From Candidatus Rokuibacteriota bacterium (GTDB lineage: Bacteria > Methylomirabilota > Methylomirabilia > Rokubacteriales > CSP1-6), in contig QHSI01000097.1 in NCBI GenBank assembly GCA_003221515.1, positions 106,436 to 170,435 on the forward strand: a stretch of 64,000 bases of DNA. The letters are read 5' to 3'. The position numbers and the translations under genes are program-made. Shown here piece after piece: positions 43,244-51,704 of this stretch; the stretch's first letter is position 1, and each line of letters opens with the position of its first letter. The notes under the pieces were generated by a model. That model did not search any database, was not told where the DNA came from, and saw only the letters and a list, made by a program, of their open reading frames with translations.

Positions 43244-44437
43244 CTACTCGACGATGCCCTTTCGCTTGAGATCGGCGATCTCGGCGGCCGCCAACCCCAG
43301 ATCCTTCAGCACGCCCTCGGTGTGCTCCGACGGCAGCGGCGCCGCGCTCCGGATCGTCCCGGGCGTGTCGGAGAGCTTGATCGCGATCCCGATCTGCCGG
43401 ACGCGCCCGTGGGTGGGGTGCTCGACGTCCACGACCATCTGGCGATGATTGATCTGTGGATCGGCGACCATCTCGGCCACGTCGTAGACCTTGCCGACGC
43501 AGACGTCGGCCTTGACGAGCATCTCGTACCAGTCGTCGCGGTCGCGGGTCCGGATGAGCGCCTCGATCTCGCGGCGCGCGGCTTCCTCCTCGGCGTTGGC
43601 CGCGCGCACGAACTGGTCGGCGCTGCGGGCGAAGCGCGTGAAGTCGGGCCGCCCGATCGCCTTGCAGAAGTTCTCCCAGAGCCACGGCTCGGTGCAGCCG
43701 ATGGTGAGGAGCTTGCCGTCCCGCGTCTCGTAGATCGCGTAGTAGGGATACGAGCCGCCGAGGAATCCTTCGCCCCGGCGCGGCGCCAGGCCGTCGCTGA
43801 AGAAGAAACGCATGTTCGGCGTGGCGGCCAGGAGCGACACGGTCGTGTCGAGGTACGAGACGTCCACGTGCTGGCCGCGCCCCGTCCGCTCGCGCGCGTA
43901 GAGCGCCAGCACGATGCCGAGGGCGCCGTGCAGGCTCGCGCCCGCGTAGTCGGCGACCAGGTTGAGCGGGATCGCCGGCTTGCGGTCGGCCTCACCGATC
44001 AGGTCGAGGACCCCGGCGAGCGAGAGGTAGTTCATGTCGTGCGCCGGCCGGTCGCGATAGGGGCCGTCCTGGCCGAAGCCGGAGAGCGAGCAGTACACCA
44101 GGCGCGGGTTGGTCCGGCTCAGGGTCTCGTAATCGGCTCCGAGCCGCTTCATGACTCCGGGACGGAAGCCCTCCACGAGGATGTCCGCGGTCGCGGCGAG
44201 CTTGCGGAAGATCGCCTGGCCCTCGGGCGCCTTCATGTTCAGCGTCATCGAGCGCTTGTTGCGGTTCACGAACGTGTGGATCGTCCGCCGCACCCAGGCG
44301 TCGCTCGAATCGCGGCCGGTCTCGGGCGTCTCGATCTTGAGGACCTCGGCGCCCATGTCGGCCAGCAGCATCCCCGGAAGCTCCGCCGGCGCGACCCGCG
44401 CCAGCTCGAGAATCTTGATCCCGTCGAGCACGCCCAT
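43244..44437 (-). CDS. CaiB/BaiF family CoA transferase (class III)
   Basis: A complete 397-residue enzyme: GVLDGIKILELARVAPAELPGM at the N-terminus, GAEVLKIETPETGRDSS, NRNKRSMTLNMKAPEGQAIF, a VLVYCSLSGFGQDGPYRDRPAHD-like core and ERTGRGQHVDVSYLDT. It moves CoA between carboxylic acids through an aspartyl-CoA intermediate. It serves as a full-length comparison for the deleted paralogue at 23166-23622. Neighbours are an MFS transporter and MmgE/PrpD. Confidence 0.93.
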   Translation of the reverse strand: MGVLDGIKILELARVAPAELPGMLLADMGAEVLKIETPETGRDSSDAWVRRTIHTFVNRNKRSMTLNMKAPEGQAIFRKLAATADILVEGFRPGVMKRLGADYETLSRTNPRLVYCSLSGFGQDGPYRDRPAHDMNYLSLAGVLDLIGEADRKPAIPLNLVADYAGASLHGALGIVLALYARERTGRGQHVDVSYLDTTVSLLAATPNMRFFFSDGLAPRRGEGFLGGSYPYYAIYETRDGKLLTIGCTEPWLWENFCKAIGRPDFTRFARSADQFVRAANAEEEAARREIEALIRTRDRDDWYEMLVKADVCVGKVYDVAEMVADPQINHRQMVVDVEHPTHGRVRQIGIAIKLSDTPGTIRSAAPLPSEHTEGVLKDLGLAAAEIADLKRKGIVE

Positions 44438-44452
44438 CTCTTGAGTCTCCCC

Positions 44453-45817
44453 TTACTCCAGATTCGCTTCGAGGCGCGACGTCAGCGCGCGGACGTCGGG
44501 AATGTCCTCGAGATGACTGAGCTGCTCGGCAAGGCCCGCCGCCTCGTCCGCCGAGAGCACGGTGCTGGCGCACGCCCGGAACTTCTCGTGGAGCGCCGCG
44601 TCGGACAGCGGCGCGTCCGGGTGACCGCGAGCGCCGCGCGCGGCGGTCGAGAGCGTGCGCCCGTCGCGGAGGCGGATCGTCACGCGGCTCCACGCGTGCT
44701 GCTCGACGCCCTGGGGCAGGCCGGGGTCCACGACCATCGCGACCCGCTCCATCAGCTCGCGCACGTCGGGGTTCGCGACGTCGCCCTCGGCGAACGAGCC
44801 GAAGTCCACGCGGCCCTCGGCGAGGGCGGCGGCGGCGCAGAACTGCATCGAGAACTTCCGCTCCAGCGCCGTGGTCGGCCGCGCATGCGCGAGCACGTCC
44901 GGGACGACGGAATTCACGCCGACCTGGACCGCGGCGACGTCGCCGGCGCTCAGCCGGTGCTGGGCGCGCAGGTCGATGAGCGCGTCGATCGCCGAATGCG
45001 TGAGCGCGCAGGAGGGGTAGGGCTTGACCGCGATGCCCGACTCGACGAGATGCCACGAGCGGCCGAGGCGCTCGAGCGCGCCGTCGAGCGCGTGCGAGCC
45101 GCCGAAGGCCGCGGCGTAGCCCTGCTTGCCCTCGAGCGCCGTCTCGGAGGCGGTGAGGCCCTCACGCGCGAGCTGCGCGGCCAGGATCCCGTTCCGCGCC
45201 GCGTGGCCGGCGTGGTAGGGCTTCGTCATCGAGCCGAAGTTCTCCTTGAGGCCCGAGGCGTGCGACGCGGCGAGCGACAGCGCATTGCGGGTCTGGACGA
45301 CGTCGAGGCCCATGATGCGCGCGGCCGCGGCGGCGCAGCCCAGGGTGCCGATCGAGGAGGTGGCGTGCCAGCCGCGCGTGTAGTGGTCCGGGTTCAGCGC
45401 GGCGCCCAGCGCCACGCTCACCTCGAAGCCGACGAGGTAGGCGAGCACGAGCGCCCGGCCGTCGGCCATCTCGGCCTCTCCGGCCGCCAACGCGGTCGAC
45501 AGGAGCGGCACGCTCGGGTGTCCCAGCAGGGCGAAGTTCGTGTCGTCGAAGTCGTGGGCGTGGCCGGCGGCGCCGTTGGCGAGCGCGGCCCAGCCCGGCG
45601 AGGTCTTGAGCGTGGTGCCGACGACGGTCGCGAGCGCGATGCCCCCCTCGGCGCGGACGACGCGACGCACGATGCGGGCGACGGGCTCGGCGGCGCCGGC
45701 GAGCATCACGCCGAGCGTGTCGAGCGCGGCCCGACGCACCTGGGCGATGGCTTCCCCGGGACAATCCTCCAAGGACGTCTTGACGATGAATTCGGCGAGG
45801 CGGGCGGCGGCGCTCAT
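44453..45817 (-). CDS. MmgE/PrpD family protein
   Basis: A 454-residue protein of the 2-methylcitrate dehydratase-like family: ARLAEFIVKTSLEDCPGEA, NGAAGHAHDFDDTNFALLGHPSVP, GWHATSSIGTLGCAAAAAR, SMTKPYHAGHAARNG and KPYPSCALTHSAIDAL. Members dehydrate or isomerise hydroxy-diacids; many paralogues have unknown substrates. The ATG at 45817 begins the homology. It lies 15 bases upstream of the CoA transferase gene, suggesting a small-acid catabolic unit with the MFS gene. Confidence 0.92.
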   Translation of the reverse strand: MSAAARLAEFIVKTSLEDCPGEAIAQVRRAALDTLGVMLAGAAEPVARIVRRVVRAEGGIALATVVGTTLKTSPGWAALANGAAGHAHDFDDTNFALLGHPSVPLLSTALAAGEAEMADGRALVLAYLVGFEVSVALGAALNPDHYTRGWHATSSIGTLGCAAAAARIMGLDVVQTRNALSLAASHASGLKENFGSMTKPYHAGHAARNGILAAQLAREGLTASETALEGKQGYAAAFGGSHALDGALERLGRSWHLVESGIAVKPYPSCALTHSAIDALIDLRAQHRLSAGDVAAVQVGVNSVVPDVLAHARPTTALERKFSMQFCAAAALAEGRVDFGSFAEGDVANPDVRELMERVAMVVDPGLPQGVEQHAWSRVTIRLRDGRTLSTAARGARGHPDAPLSDAALHEKFRACASTVLSADEAAGLAEQLSHLEDIPDVRALTSRLEANLE

Positions 45818-45836
45818 GGACGGCACGATATCACGC

Positions 45837-46556
45837 CTACTTCGCGTCGTGGAAGATGACCCCCAGCGTGTAGCGGGACCCGGAGGTGATGCGGCTGACT
45901 CCGTGACGCATGGCCCCGCGGTAGATGCCGCGCGCGCCTTCGACGGGACGGTAACGAGTGGCGAAGATGACCATTTCCCCCTGCGCTGGTGCGATCGACT
46001 CACCCCGCGACTGCGCTCTCGGACGCTGCTCGACCAGGAGGAAATCGCCCCCTGTGTAGTCAGTCTCTCGCCGGCTCAGGAAGCAGGTGAGCTGGAGCGG
46101 GAACACGACGTCGCCGTAGAGGTCCTGGTGCAGGCAGTTGTAGCCGCCGGTCTCGTAGTGGAGCAGGAGCGGCGTCGGCTTGGTCTGGCCGCGGCGGTGG
46201 CAGACGGCCCGCAGACCGTCGAGGGTCGGGGGATGCGCGGTCGCGGTGTCCAGCGCGGCCTCCCACTGGTTGGCGATCGCCGCGAGCGGAGGATAGGCGG
46301 CGTGTCGAAGCGCGTCGACCAGGGGCGGCAGCGGCGCGGCGAAGTATTTGTACTCGCCGACGCCGAACTTGTAGCGCGCCATGTCGACGGTGCTCCGAAA
46401 GCGAGCCTCGTCCGCGTAGAGGCCGATCAACTCGGCGCACTCGGAGTCCGTCAGGACCGCGGGAGTCTTCGCGTAGCCCCACGCCCACAGCGACCGCTCG
46501 ATCGCCGGCCAGTCGAGCCGCGCCAGCCGCGCCGCGATGTCGTTGCCGGAGGGCAT
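45837..46556 (-). CDS. 2-oxoglutarate/Fe(II)-dependent oxygenase
   Basis: A 239-residue double-stranded beta-helix oxygenase. The iron site is visible: HQDLYGD gives the HxD pair and MRHGVSRI the distal histidine; RYTLGVIFHD carries the arginine that binds 2-oxoglutarate. The N-terminal text (LDWPAIERSLWAWGYAKTPAVL) matches a prolyl-hydroxylase-like group (often called 2OG-Fe(II) oxygenase, uncharacterised). It is divergent from the PAP2 gene with only 20 bases between, so their promoters overlap the partner genes. Confidence 0.9.
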   Translation of the reverse strand: MPSGNDIAARLARLDWPAIERSLWAWGYAKTPAVLTDSECAELIGLYADEARFRSTVDMARYKFGVGEYKYFAAPLPPLVDALRHAAYPPLAAIANQWEAALDTATAHPPTLDGLRAVCHRRGQTKPTPLLLHYETGGYNCLHQDLYGDVVFPLQLTCFLSRRETDYTGGDFLLVEQRPRAQSRGESIAPAQGEMVIFATRYRPVEGARGIYRGAMRHGVSRITSGSRYTLGVIFHDAK

Positions 46557-46576
46557 GCCATAATTGTTGCCGTCGG

Positions 46577-47209
46577 ATGGACGCGACGCGGCGGGCGGCA
46601 CTTCTCGTGGGGATCGTTTCCGGGCTCGCATATCTGATCCTCGCCGTGCTCGCCTTCAGCCAGCACTTCTTCGACCTCGACCACGCCACGGTCGCTCTGA
46701 TGTCGTCGCTGCGGGATCCGCGGCTCAAGTCTCTCATGGAGGCGCTGACCGGCCTCGGCTCGGGCTGGGCCCTGATCCCGTTGAGCCTGGCCACCTTCCT
46801 CTGGTTGAGACACCGCGGACACCCCGTCGCGAAATTCGTGCCCCTGATGGTCCTGGGCGCGTACGTGGTCTTCGCGCTCTCCAAGTGGTTCGTGGGCCGG
46901 CCGCGGCCGCGCATGTCGGGGTACGGCTTCCCGAGCGCGCACACGTTCGGCTCGGTCGTGTTCTTCGGCGGTCTGATCTACCTGCTGTGGACGAGCGGAC
47001 TCGGGCGCGCATCGCGATGGACGGGGACGGTCGCCCTCGTGCTCCTGATCGTCGGGATCGCTTTCAGCCGGCTCTACCTGCGATCCCACTGGCTCAGCGA
47101 CGTGATCGGCGGGGTGGCCGGCGGCACCGCGTATCTCGTGTTCTTCCTGCTCGCGGTCGACCGCCGGCCCCGTCCGTCCGGCCGAAGCGCTACGACTTCG
47201 GCGCCCTGA
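46577..47209 (+). CDS. PAP2 family membrane phosphatase
   Basis: A 210-residue integral membrane phosphatase with about six spans. The three motifs are complete: KWFVGRPRPR, FPSAHTFG and SRLYLRSHWLSDVIGG. It likely dephosphorylates undecaprenyl pyrophosphate, phosphatidic acid or another lipid phosphate at the outer face of the inner membrane. The last 20 bases overlap the convergent amidohydrolase gene. Confidence 0.92.
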   Translation: MDATRRAALLVGIVSGLAYLILAVLAFSQHFFDLDHATVALMSSLRDPRLKSLMEALTGLGSGWALIPLSLATFLWLRHRGHPVAKFVPLMVLGAYVVFALSKWFVGRPRPRMSGYGFPSAHTFGSVVFFGGLIYLLWTSGLGRASRWTGTVALVLLIVGIAFSRLYLRSHWLSDVIGGVAGGTAYLVFFLLAVDRRPRPSGRSATTSAP

Positions 47210-48410
47210 GCCGGTCCTTCTCGGCCGCGGCGTCGGCCTTCTTGAAGTGCGCCTCGGTGAACCCGTAGAGGTTCGCGCCGCCGAGCATGATCTGCGCGGC
47301 GATCTCGCGCGGCACGTTCTTCAAGAGGTTGGTCGAGACGTGGGGGAAGTTGGAGTCGAAGTGCGGATAGTCCGTCGAGATGCACATGCGGTCGGCGCCG
47401 ATGAGGCCGGCCGTCGCCTCGATCTCCGGCTCGCTGCCTTCGACCGCGGCCCAGCAGTTGCGCCGGAAGTACTCGCGCGGCATCAGCGCGAGATACGGCG
47501 CGTGCGAGTCGCGGTACTGCGGATAGTCCCACTCGATCCGCGACAGGAGCCCGGGCACCCACGAGTTCTGGGCCTCCAGGAAGCCCACCCGGAGCTTCGG
47601 GTGGAACTCGAACACGCCGCCGACGATCATCGCGATCATCGCCTGCTGCATCTCGATCCAGTGGCTGGCCACGTGCCGGTAGAACCGGTTTTCGCCGTAG
47701 AGCGGGATCATCCGCGAGTAGATCGCGCTGACCCCCTCGTGGAACCCCCACGTCACGTTCAGGTCTTCGTGGACGGTGTAGAGCGGATCCCAGTAGTTCG
47801 AGTGCCAGTAGTGGTCGTTGACCAGATTCGGCCGGATGAACGATCCGACGGCGCCCAGCTCGCGCACGCAGCGCACCAGCTCGCGGCAGGCCAGGTGCAC
47901 GTCGTGCACCGGCAGCATCGCCACGAACTTCAGCCGGTCGGGGCTGTAGCGGCAGAACTCGTGGATCCAGTTGTTGTAGGCCTGGCAGACCGCCAGCGAC
48001 AGCAGGGGATCGAGGCCGTCGCGCGCGATGAGGGCCAGCCCCATCGTGGGATAGAGCACGGCCATGTCGACGCCTTCCATGTCCATGGCCGCGACTTGCG
48101 CGACCGGGTCATAGTCCCGCGCGATCGCGAAATCGAGCCGGCCCGTGTCGAAGAGCCGCGAGCCCGACAGCGGCTGGGTGGTCTGTGACGAGGCCGGCTT
48201 GACACGCTTTCGGTACTGCTGAAAGTCCATGTCGGAGGTCGGCAAGCCGTCGATGACGGTCAGGCCGGCGGCCCCGCGTATCGGACGGCCGTCCGCGCCC
48301 ACCGGCACGCTGACGCGATGCTTGAAGGCCGGATCCAGATAGCGATCGAAGAGATCCGGCGGTTCCATGATGTGCATGTCGGAGTCGACGAAACGGAGCC
48401 CGTCCTTCAT
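47190..48410 (-). CDS. Amidohydrolase family protein (Amidohydro_2, decarboxylase-like)
   Basis: A 406-residue metal-dependent protein of the ACMSD-like group. It opens with FVDSDMHIMEPPDLFDRYLDP, where the first ligand motif is D-x-H rather than H-x-H, a common variant. Later blocks are AQVAAMDMEGVDMAVLYPT, WGFHEGVSA, GFLEAQNSWVPGLL and CISTDYPHFDSNFP with the final aspartate. Such proteins are plentiful beside aromatic and Liv-type gene sets. The ribosome site GGGAGG precedes the ATG. It follows the lactonase-like gene by 11 bases. Confidence 0.9.
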   Translation of the reverse strand: MKDGLRFVDSDMHIMEPPDLFDRYLDPAFKHRVSVPVGADGRPIRGAAGLTVIDGLPTSDMDFQQYRKRVKPASSQTTQPLSGSRLFDTGRLDFAIARDYDPVAQVAAMDMEGVDMAVLYPTMGLALIARDGLDPLLSLAVCQAYNNWIHEFCRYSPDRLKFVAMLPVHDVHLACRELVRCVRELGAVGSFIRPNLVNDHYWHSNYWDPLYTVHEDLNVTWGFHEGVSAIYSRMIPLYGENRFYRHVASHWIEMQQAMIAMIVGGVFEFHPKLRVGFLEAQNSWVPGLLSRIEWDYPQYRDSHAPYLALMPREYFRRNCWAAVEGSEPEIEATAGLIGADRMCISTDYPHFDSNFPHVSTNLLKNVPREIAAQIMLGGANLYGFTEAHFKKADAAAEKDRLRAPKS

Positions 48411-48421
48411 CTCACCCTCCC

Positions 48422-49186
48422 TTAACGATAGGCGTCCGGCGCCTGCTTGACCTTTTCCCAGAACATCGGGTCGTGCCCGGGAAAGATGCGACCGCGCACC
48501 AGCCGCGCGATCGTTTTGATCTTCTTGATCGAGTGGAGCGCCAGCGTCGGGTTCCAGACCACGCCGGGCACGCGCTCCTTGTCGGCGTGCTCGCGCCAGT
48601 AGCACGCGTCGCCGCTCAGGATGACCGGCCCCGTCTCGGGCAGCTCGACCAGCAGCGACTGGTGGCCGGGCGTGTGGCCGTCGCTTCGCAGCACGGTCAC
48701 GCCGGGGAGGAGCTCGGTGTCGCCGTCCAGCAGGCGCCACCGGTAGCCCGGCAGGTCGAAGTTCTTCCGGTAGTAGAACGATTCGAAGAACGAGGCCGGG
48801 TGGTAGGCGTACGCGTACTCGTCCTTCTGGACGACCAGCTCGGACTTGGGGAACAACGCGGCGCCGCCGGCGTGGTCGTAGTGCAGGTGCGACAGGACGA
48901 CCAGGTCGATGTTCTCGGCCTGGAGACCGAGCAGGTCGAGCCGGTGCACCAGCAGGTCTTCCTCGGTGAAGCGCGCGAGCGGGTCGTTGCGCATGAGTCC
49001 CGGGACGGCCCGGGGCGACAGGCCGGTGTCGAACAGGATCGTCGCGTCGGAGGTGCGCACGAGCCAGCACGCGATCGGGATCTGGACGCGCTCGCTCGAG
49101 AAGTCGCCGTAGAACAGCCCGGACCGCTCGAACCCCATGAATCCGTTTTGCAGCGCGTACAACGCCTGCACGGCCATGGCGCGCAT
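48422..49186 (-). CDS. Metallo-beta-lactamase fold hydrolase, AHL-lactonase-like
   Basis: A protein of about 254 residues resembling AiiA-type N-acyl homoserine lactonases. The dinuclear zinc site is intact: SHLHYDHAGG, then HTPGHQSLLV, SGDACYW and FPGHDP. Three clustered in-frame ATGs (49189, 49186, 49177) make the start uncertain by four residues. AHL quenching is possible, but many members open other lactones; the adjacent amidohydrolase suggests small-molecule catabolism. Confidence 0.88.
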   Translation of the reverse strand: MRAMAVQALYALQNGFMGFERSGLFYGDFSSERVQIPIACWLVRTSDATILFDTGLSPRAVPGLMRNDPLARFTEEDLLVHRLDLLGLQAENIDLVVLSHLHYDHAGGAALFPKSELVVQKDEYAYAYHPASFFESFYYRKNFDLPGYRWRLLDGDTELLPGVTVLRSDGHTPGHQSLLVELPETGPVILSGDACYWREHADKERVPGVVWNPTLALHSIKKIKTIARLVRGRIFPGHDPMFWEKVKQAPDAYR

Positions 49187-49225
49187 CATAGCACCCGCCG
49201 GCACCGCGCGACGGGGACGATGAGC

Positions 49226-49231
49226 TACAAT
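49226..49231 (+). promoter_or_regulatory. Putative -10 element (TACAAT) close to the acyl-CoA dehydrogenase start
   Basis: TACAAT ends 7 bases before the ATG at 49239, so transcription from it would start at or next to the start codon, giving a leaderless mRNA. There is no good ribosome site before 49239, which supports the idea. Confidence 0.4.
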
Positions 49232-49238
49232 GCGCGGC

Positions 49239-50402
49239 ATGGATTTCCAGCTGACGGAGCAACAGGAGCTGATCCGCAAGGAAGTCGCCACGCTCGCGCG
49301 GTCGTTCTCGCTCGACTACTGGCTCGAGAAGGACCGCAAGGCCGAGTATCCGACCGACTGGGTGCGGGCGTTCGCGCAGGCCGGCTGGCTCGGCATGATC
49401 ATTCCGGAAGCGTACGGCGGCTCCGGCCTCGGCGTGACCGAGGCGACGCTGATGCTCCACGAGATCTGCGCCGCCGGCGCCGGCACCTCGGGCGCCTCGC
49501 CCATCCACTTCTATCTGTTCCCGCCGATGCCGGTGATCAAGCACGGCTCGGAGGATCTCAAGCGCCGTTACCTGCCGCGGATCGCCACCGGCGAGATCGT
49601 CATGTCGTTCGGAGTGACCGAGCCCAACGCGGGGACCGACACCTCGCGCATCCAGACGCGGGCCGAGCGCCACGGCGACCGGTTCGTCGTCAACGGCCGC
49701 AAGGTGTGGAACACGAACGCCCAGCACGCCACGCACACGCTGCTGCTCGCGCGCACCTCGCCCCGCGACGCCGCCAAGCCGTTCGCCGGCATGACGCTGT
49801 TCTTCACCCCGTTCGACCGCGCGAAGATCACCGTGCGCGAGATCGAGAAGCTCGGCCGCGCCGCGATCGACTCGAACGAGATCTTCATCGACGGCCTGGA
49901 GATTCCGGACGTCGACGTCGTCGGCGAGGTGGGCCGCGGCTTCTACCACTTGCTCGACTCGCTCAACCCCGAGCGCATCTTCACCGGCGTCGAGGCGGTG
50001 GGCATCGGGCGGGCGGCGCTCGAGCGCGCGGTGCAGTACGCCAAGGACCGCGTCGTGTTCGACCGCCCGATCGGGCAGAACCAGGCGATCGCGCATCCGC
50101 TCGCGCTCGCCTGGGCCAAGCTCGAGAGCGCCGAGCTGATGTGCCTGAAGGCCGCGTGGCTCTTCGACAGCGGCCGGCCCTGCGGCGCCGAGTCCAACAC
50201 CGCCAAGCTGCTGGCGGCCGAGGCGGGGTTCGAGGCGTGCGACGCCGCGCTGCAGACCCACGGCGGGTACGGGTACGCGAAGGAGTTCTACGTCGAGCGG
50301 CTCTGGCGCGAGATCCGCCTCTACAAGATCGCGCCGGTCTCGCAGCAGATGGTCCTCAACTATCTCTCGGAGCACGTCCTCGGGCTGCCCAAGAGCTACT
50401 GA
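49239..50402 (+). CDS. Acyl-CoA dehydrogenase family flavoprotein
   Basis: A 387-residue FAD enzyme: FQLTEQQELIRKEVATLARSF, WLGMIIPEAYGGSGLG, SFGVTEPNAGTDTSRI, the VNGRKVWNTNAQHATH block and THGGYGYAKEFYVERLWREIRLYKI. The C-terminal motif reads YKIAPVSQQM instead of YxIYEGTSxIQ, so the glutamate used as catalytic base by MCAD-type enzymes is a proline here. This variant group exists elsewhere and may use another base or another substrate. Start ATG 49239; ATG 49230 adds three residues. Confidence 0.9.
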   Translation: MDFQLTEQQELIRKEVATLARSFSLDYWLEKDRKAEYPTDWVRAFAQAGWLGMIIPEAYGGSGLGVTEATLMLHEICAAGAGTSGASPIHFYLFPPMPVIKHGSEDLKRRYLPRIATGEIVMSFGVTEPNAGTDTSRIQTRAERHGDRFVVNGRKVWNTNAQHATHTLLLARTSPRDAAKPFAGMTLFFTPFDRAKITVREIEKLGRAAIDSNEIFIDGLEIPDVDVVGEVGRGFYHLLDSLNPERIFTGVEAVGIGRAALERAVQYAKDRVVFDRPIGQNQAIAHPLALAWAKLESAELMCLKAAWLFDSGRPCGAESNTAKLLAAEAGFEACDAALQTHGGYGYAKEFYVERLWREIRLYKIAPVSQQMVLNYLSEHVLGLPKSY

Positions 50403-50440
50403 CGCCGCTCGGCTGGCCCCTACTTGAGGAGATGACAGCG

Positions 50441-51676
50441 ATGGCGCTGAGATTGGATCGTCGTGGATTCCTGGTCGGCACGGCGGGGACGGCCGTGGCC
50501 GCATCGCTGCCGCGAATGGCGCGCGCTCAGGGCAAGCCGGTCAAGATCGGCCTGCTCACGGTGAAGACCGGGCCGCTCGCCTCGGGCGGCATCCAGATGG
50601 AGCAGGGGACGATCCGGTTCCTGAAGGACCGGAACTACGCGCTCGCCGGCCGGAAGGTCGAGCTCCTCGTCGGCGACACCGGCGGCAATCCCGCCGGCAC
50701 CAAGACCAAGATCCAGGAGCTCGTGGAGCGCGACGGCGTGGACATGATCTTCGGGCCGCTGGCGGCGTTCGAGCTGCTGGCGATCACCGACTACGCGGCG
50801 CAGGCGAAGATGCCGATCCTGAGCCTGGCCGCGGCCGAGGACATGACGCAGCGGAAGCCGAACCCGTACTTCGTCCGCGCCTCGGCGACCTCGTCGCAGA
50901 CCATGCACCCGCTGGCCGACTACGCGGCGAAGGAGATGAAGCTCAAGCGGGTGATCACGATCGCCGACGACTTCGCGTTCGGCCACGAGCAGATGGCGGG
51001 CTTCCAGCGCGTCTTCGAGGACGCGGGCGGGCGCGTGGTCAAGAAGCTCTGGCCGCCGCTGGTGACGCCCGACTACACGCCCTATATCGCCCAGATCAGC
51101 GGCGCCGACGCGGTCGTCCAGGGATTCGCCGGCTCCAACCCGCTGAAGTTCATGAAGCAGTACCAGGATCAGGGGATCAAGCTGCCGGTCCTGGGCGGCA
51201 GCACGGCCGGCGACGAGGCGCTCCTGAAGAGCTACGGCGACGAGGCGGTCGGCATGATCTCGTGCTCGGCCTACACCGGCGACCTCGACACGCCGAGCAA
51301 CAAGCGGCTGATCGACGGGATGGTGAAGGACTACGGCAACATTCCCGGGCTCTACTCCGCGGGCCTCTACATCAACGGCCAGGTGGCCGAGGCGGCGCTG
51401 GAGAAGACGGGCGGCAAGACCGACGACCGCGAGGCGTTCATCCGGGCGCTCCGCGCGGTGTCGCTGACCGACACGCCGCGCGGCCCCTTCACCTTCGATC
51501 GCCTCGGCAACGTCGTGGGGACCTTCTACGTCCGCCGCTGCGAGCGCAAGGGCGACAAGCTCGTCAATACCACGATCAAGGCGTATCCCAAAGTCAGCCA
51601 GTTCTGGACCTACGACGAGAAGTGGTTCCTCTCGCAGCCGGTGTACTCGCGTGACTATCCGCCGTTGAAGAGCTGA
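50441..51676 (+). CDS. Branched-chain amino acid-type ABC transporter substrate-binding protein, Tat-exported
   Basis: A 411-residue LivK-like periplasmic protein. The N-terminus LRLDRRGFLVGTAGTAVAA is a twin-arginine signal. The mature part shows KIGLLTVKTGPLASGG, AAEDMTQRKPNPYFVRAS, DDFAFGHEQMAGFQ and DTPRGPFTFD. In such lineages these proteins often bind aromatic acids rather than amino acids. The ribosome site GAGGAG lies nearby; an ATG at 50432 is an alternative start. LivH and LivM follow. Confidence 0.93.
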   Translation: MALRLDRRGFLVGTAGTAVAASLPRMARAQGKPVKIGLLTVKTGPLASGGIQMEQGTIRFLKDRNYALAGRKVELLVGDTGGNPAGTKTKIQELVERDGVDMIFGPLAAFELLAITDYAAQAKMPILSLAAAEDMTQRKPNPYFVRASATSSQTMHPLADYAAKEMKLKRVITIADDFAFGHEQMAGFQRVFEDAGGRVVKKLWPPLVTPDYTPYIAQISGADAVVQGFAGSNPLKFMKQYQDQGIKLPVLGGSTAGDEALLKSYGDEAVGMISCSAYTGDLDTPSNKRLIDGMVKDYGNIPGLYSAGLYINGQVAEAALEKTGGKTDDREAFIRALRAVSLTDTPRGPFTFDRLGNVVGTFYVRRCERKGDKLVNTTIKAYPKVSQFWTYDEKWFLSQPVYSRDYPPLKS

Positions 51677-51704
51677 TCGTCACCCGCGACCGGGGCCGCC
51701 GAGC

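Noticed and set aside
48411..50504. Upstream extension of the amidohydrolase frame to 50504 on the minus strand, giving over 1100 codons
   Set aside because: The upstream part is antisense of the lactonase and acyl-CoA dehydrogenase region with Arg/His-rich text; the true start is the ATG at 48410 with a GGGAGG site.
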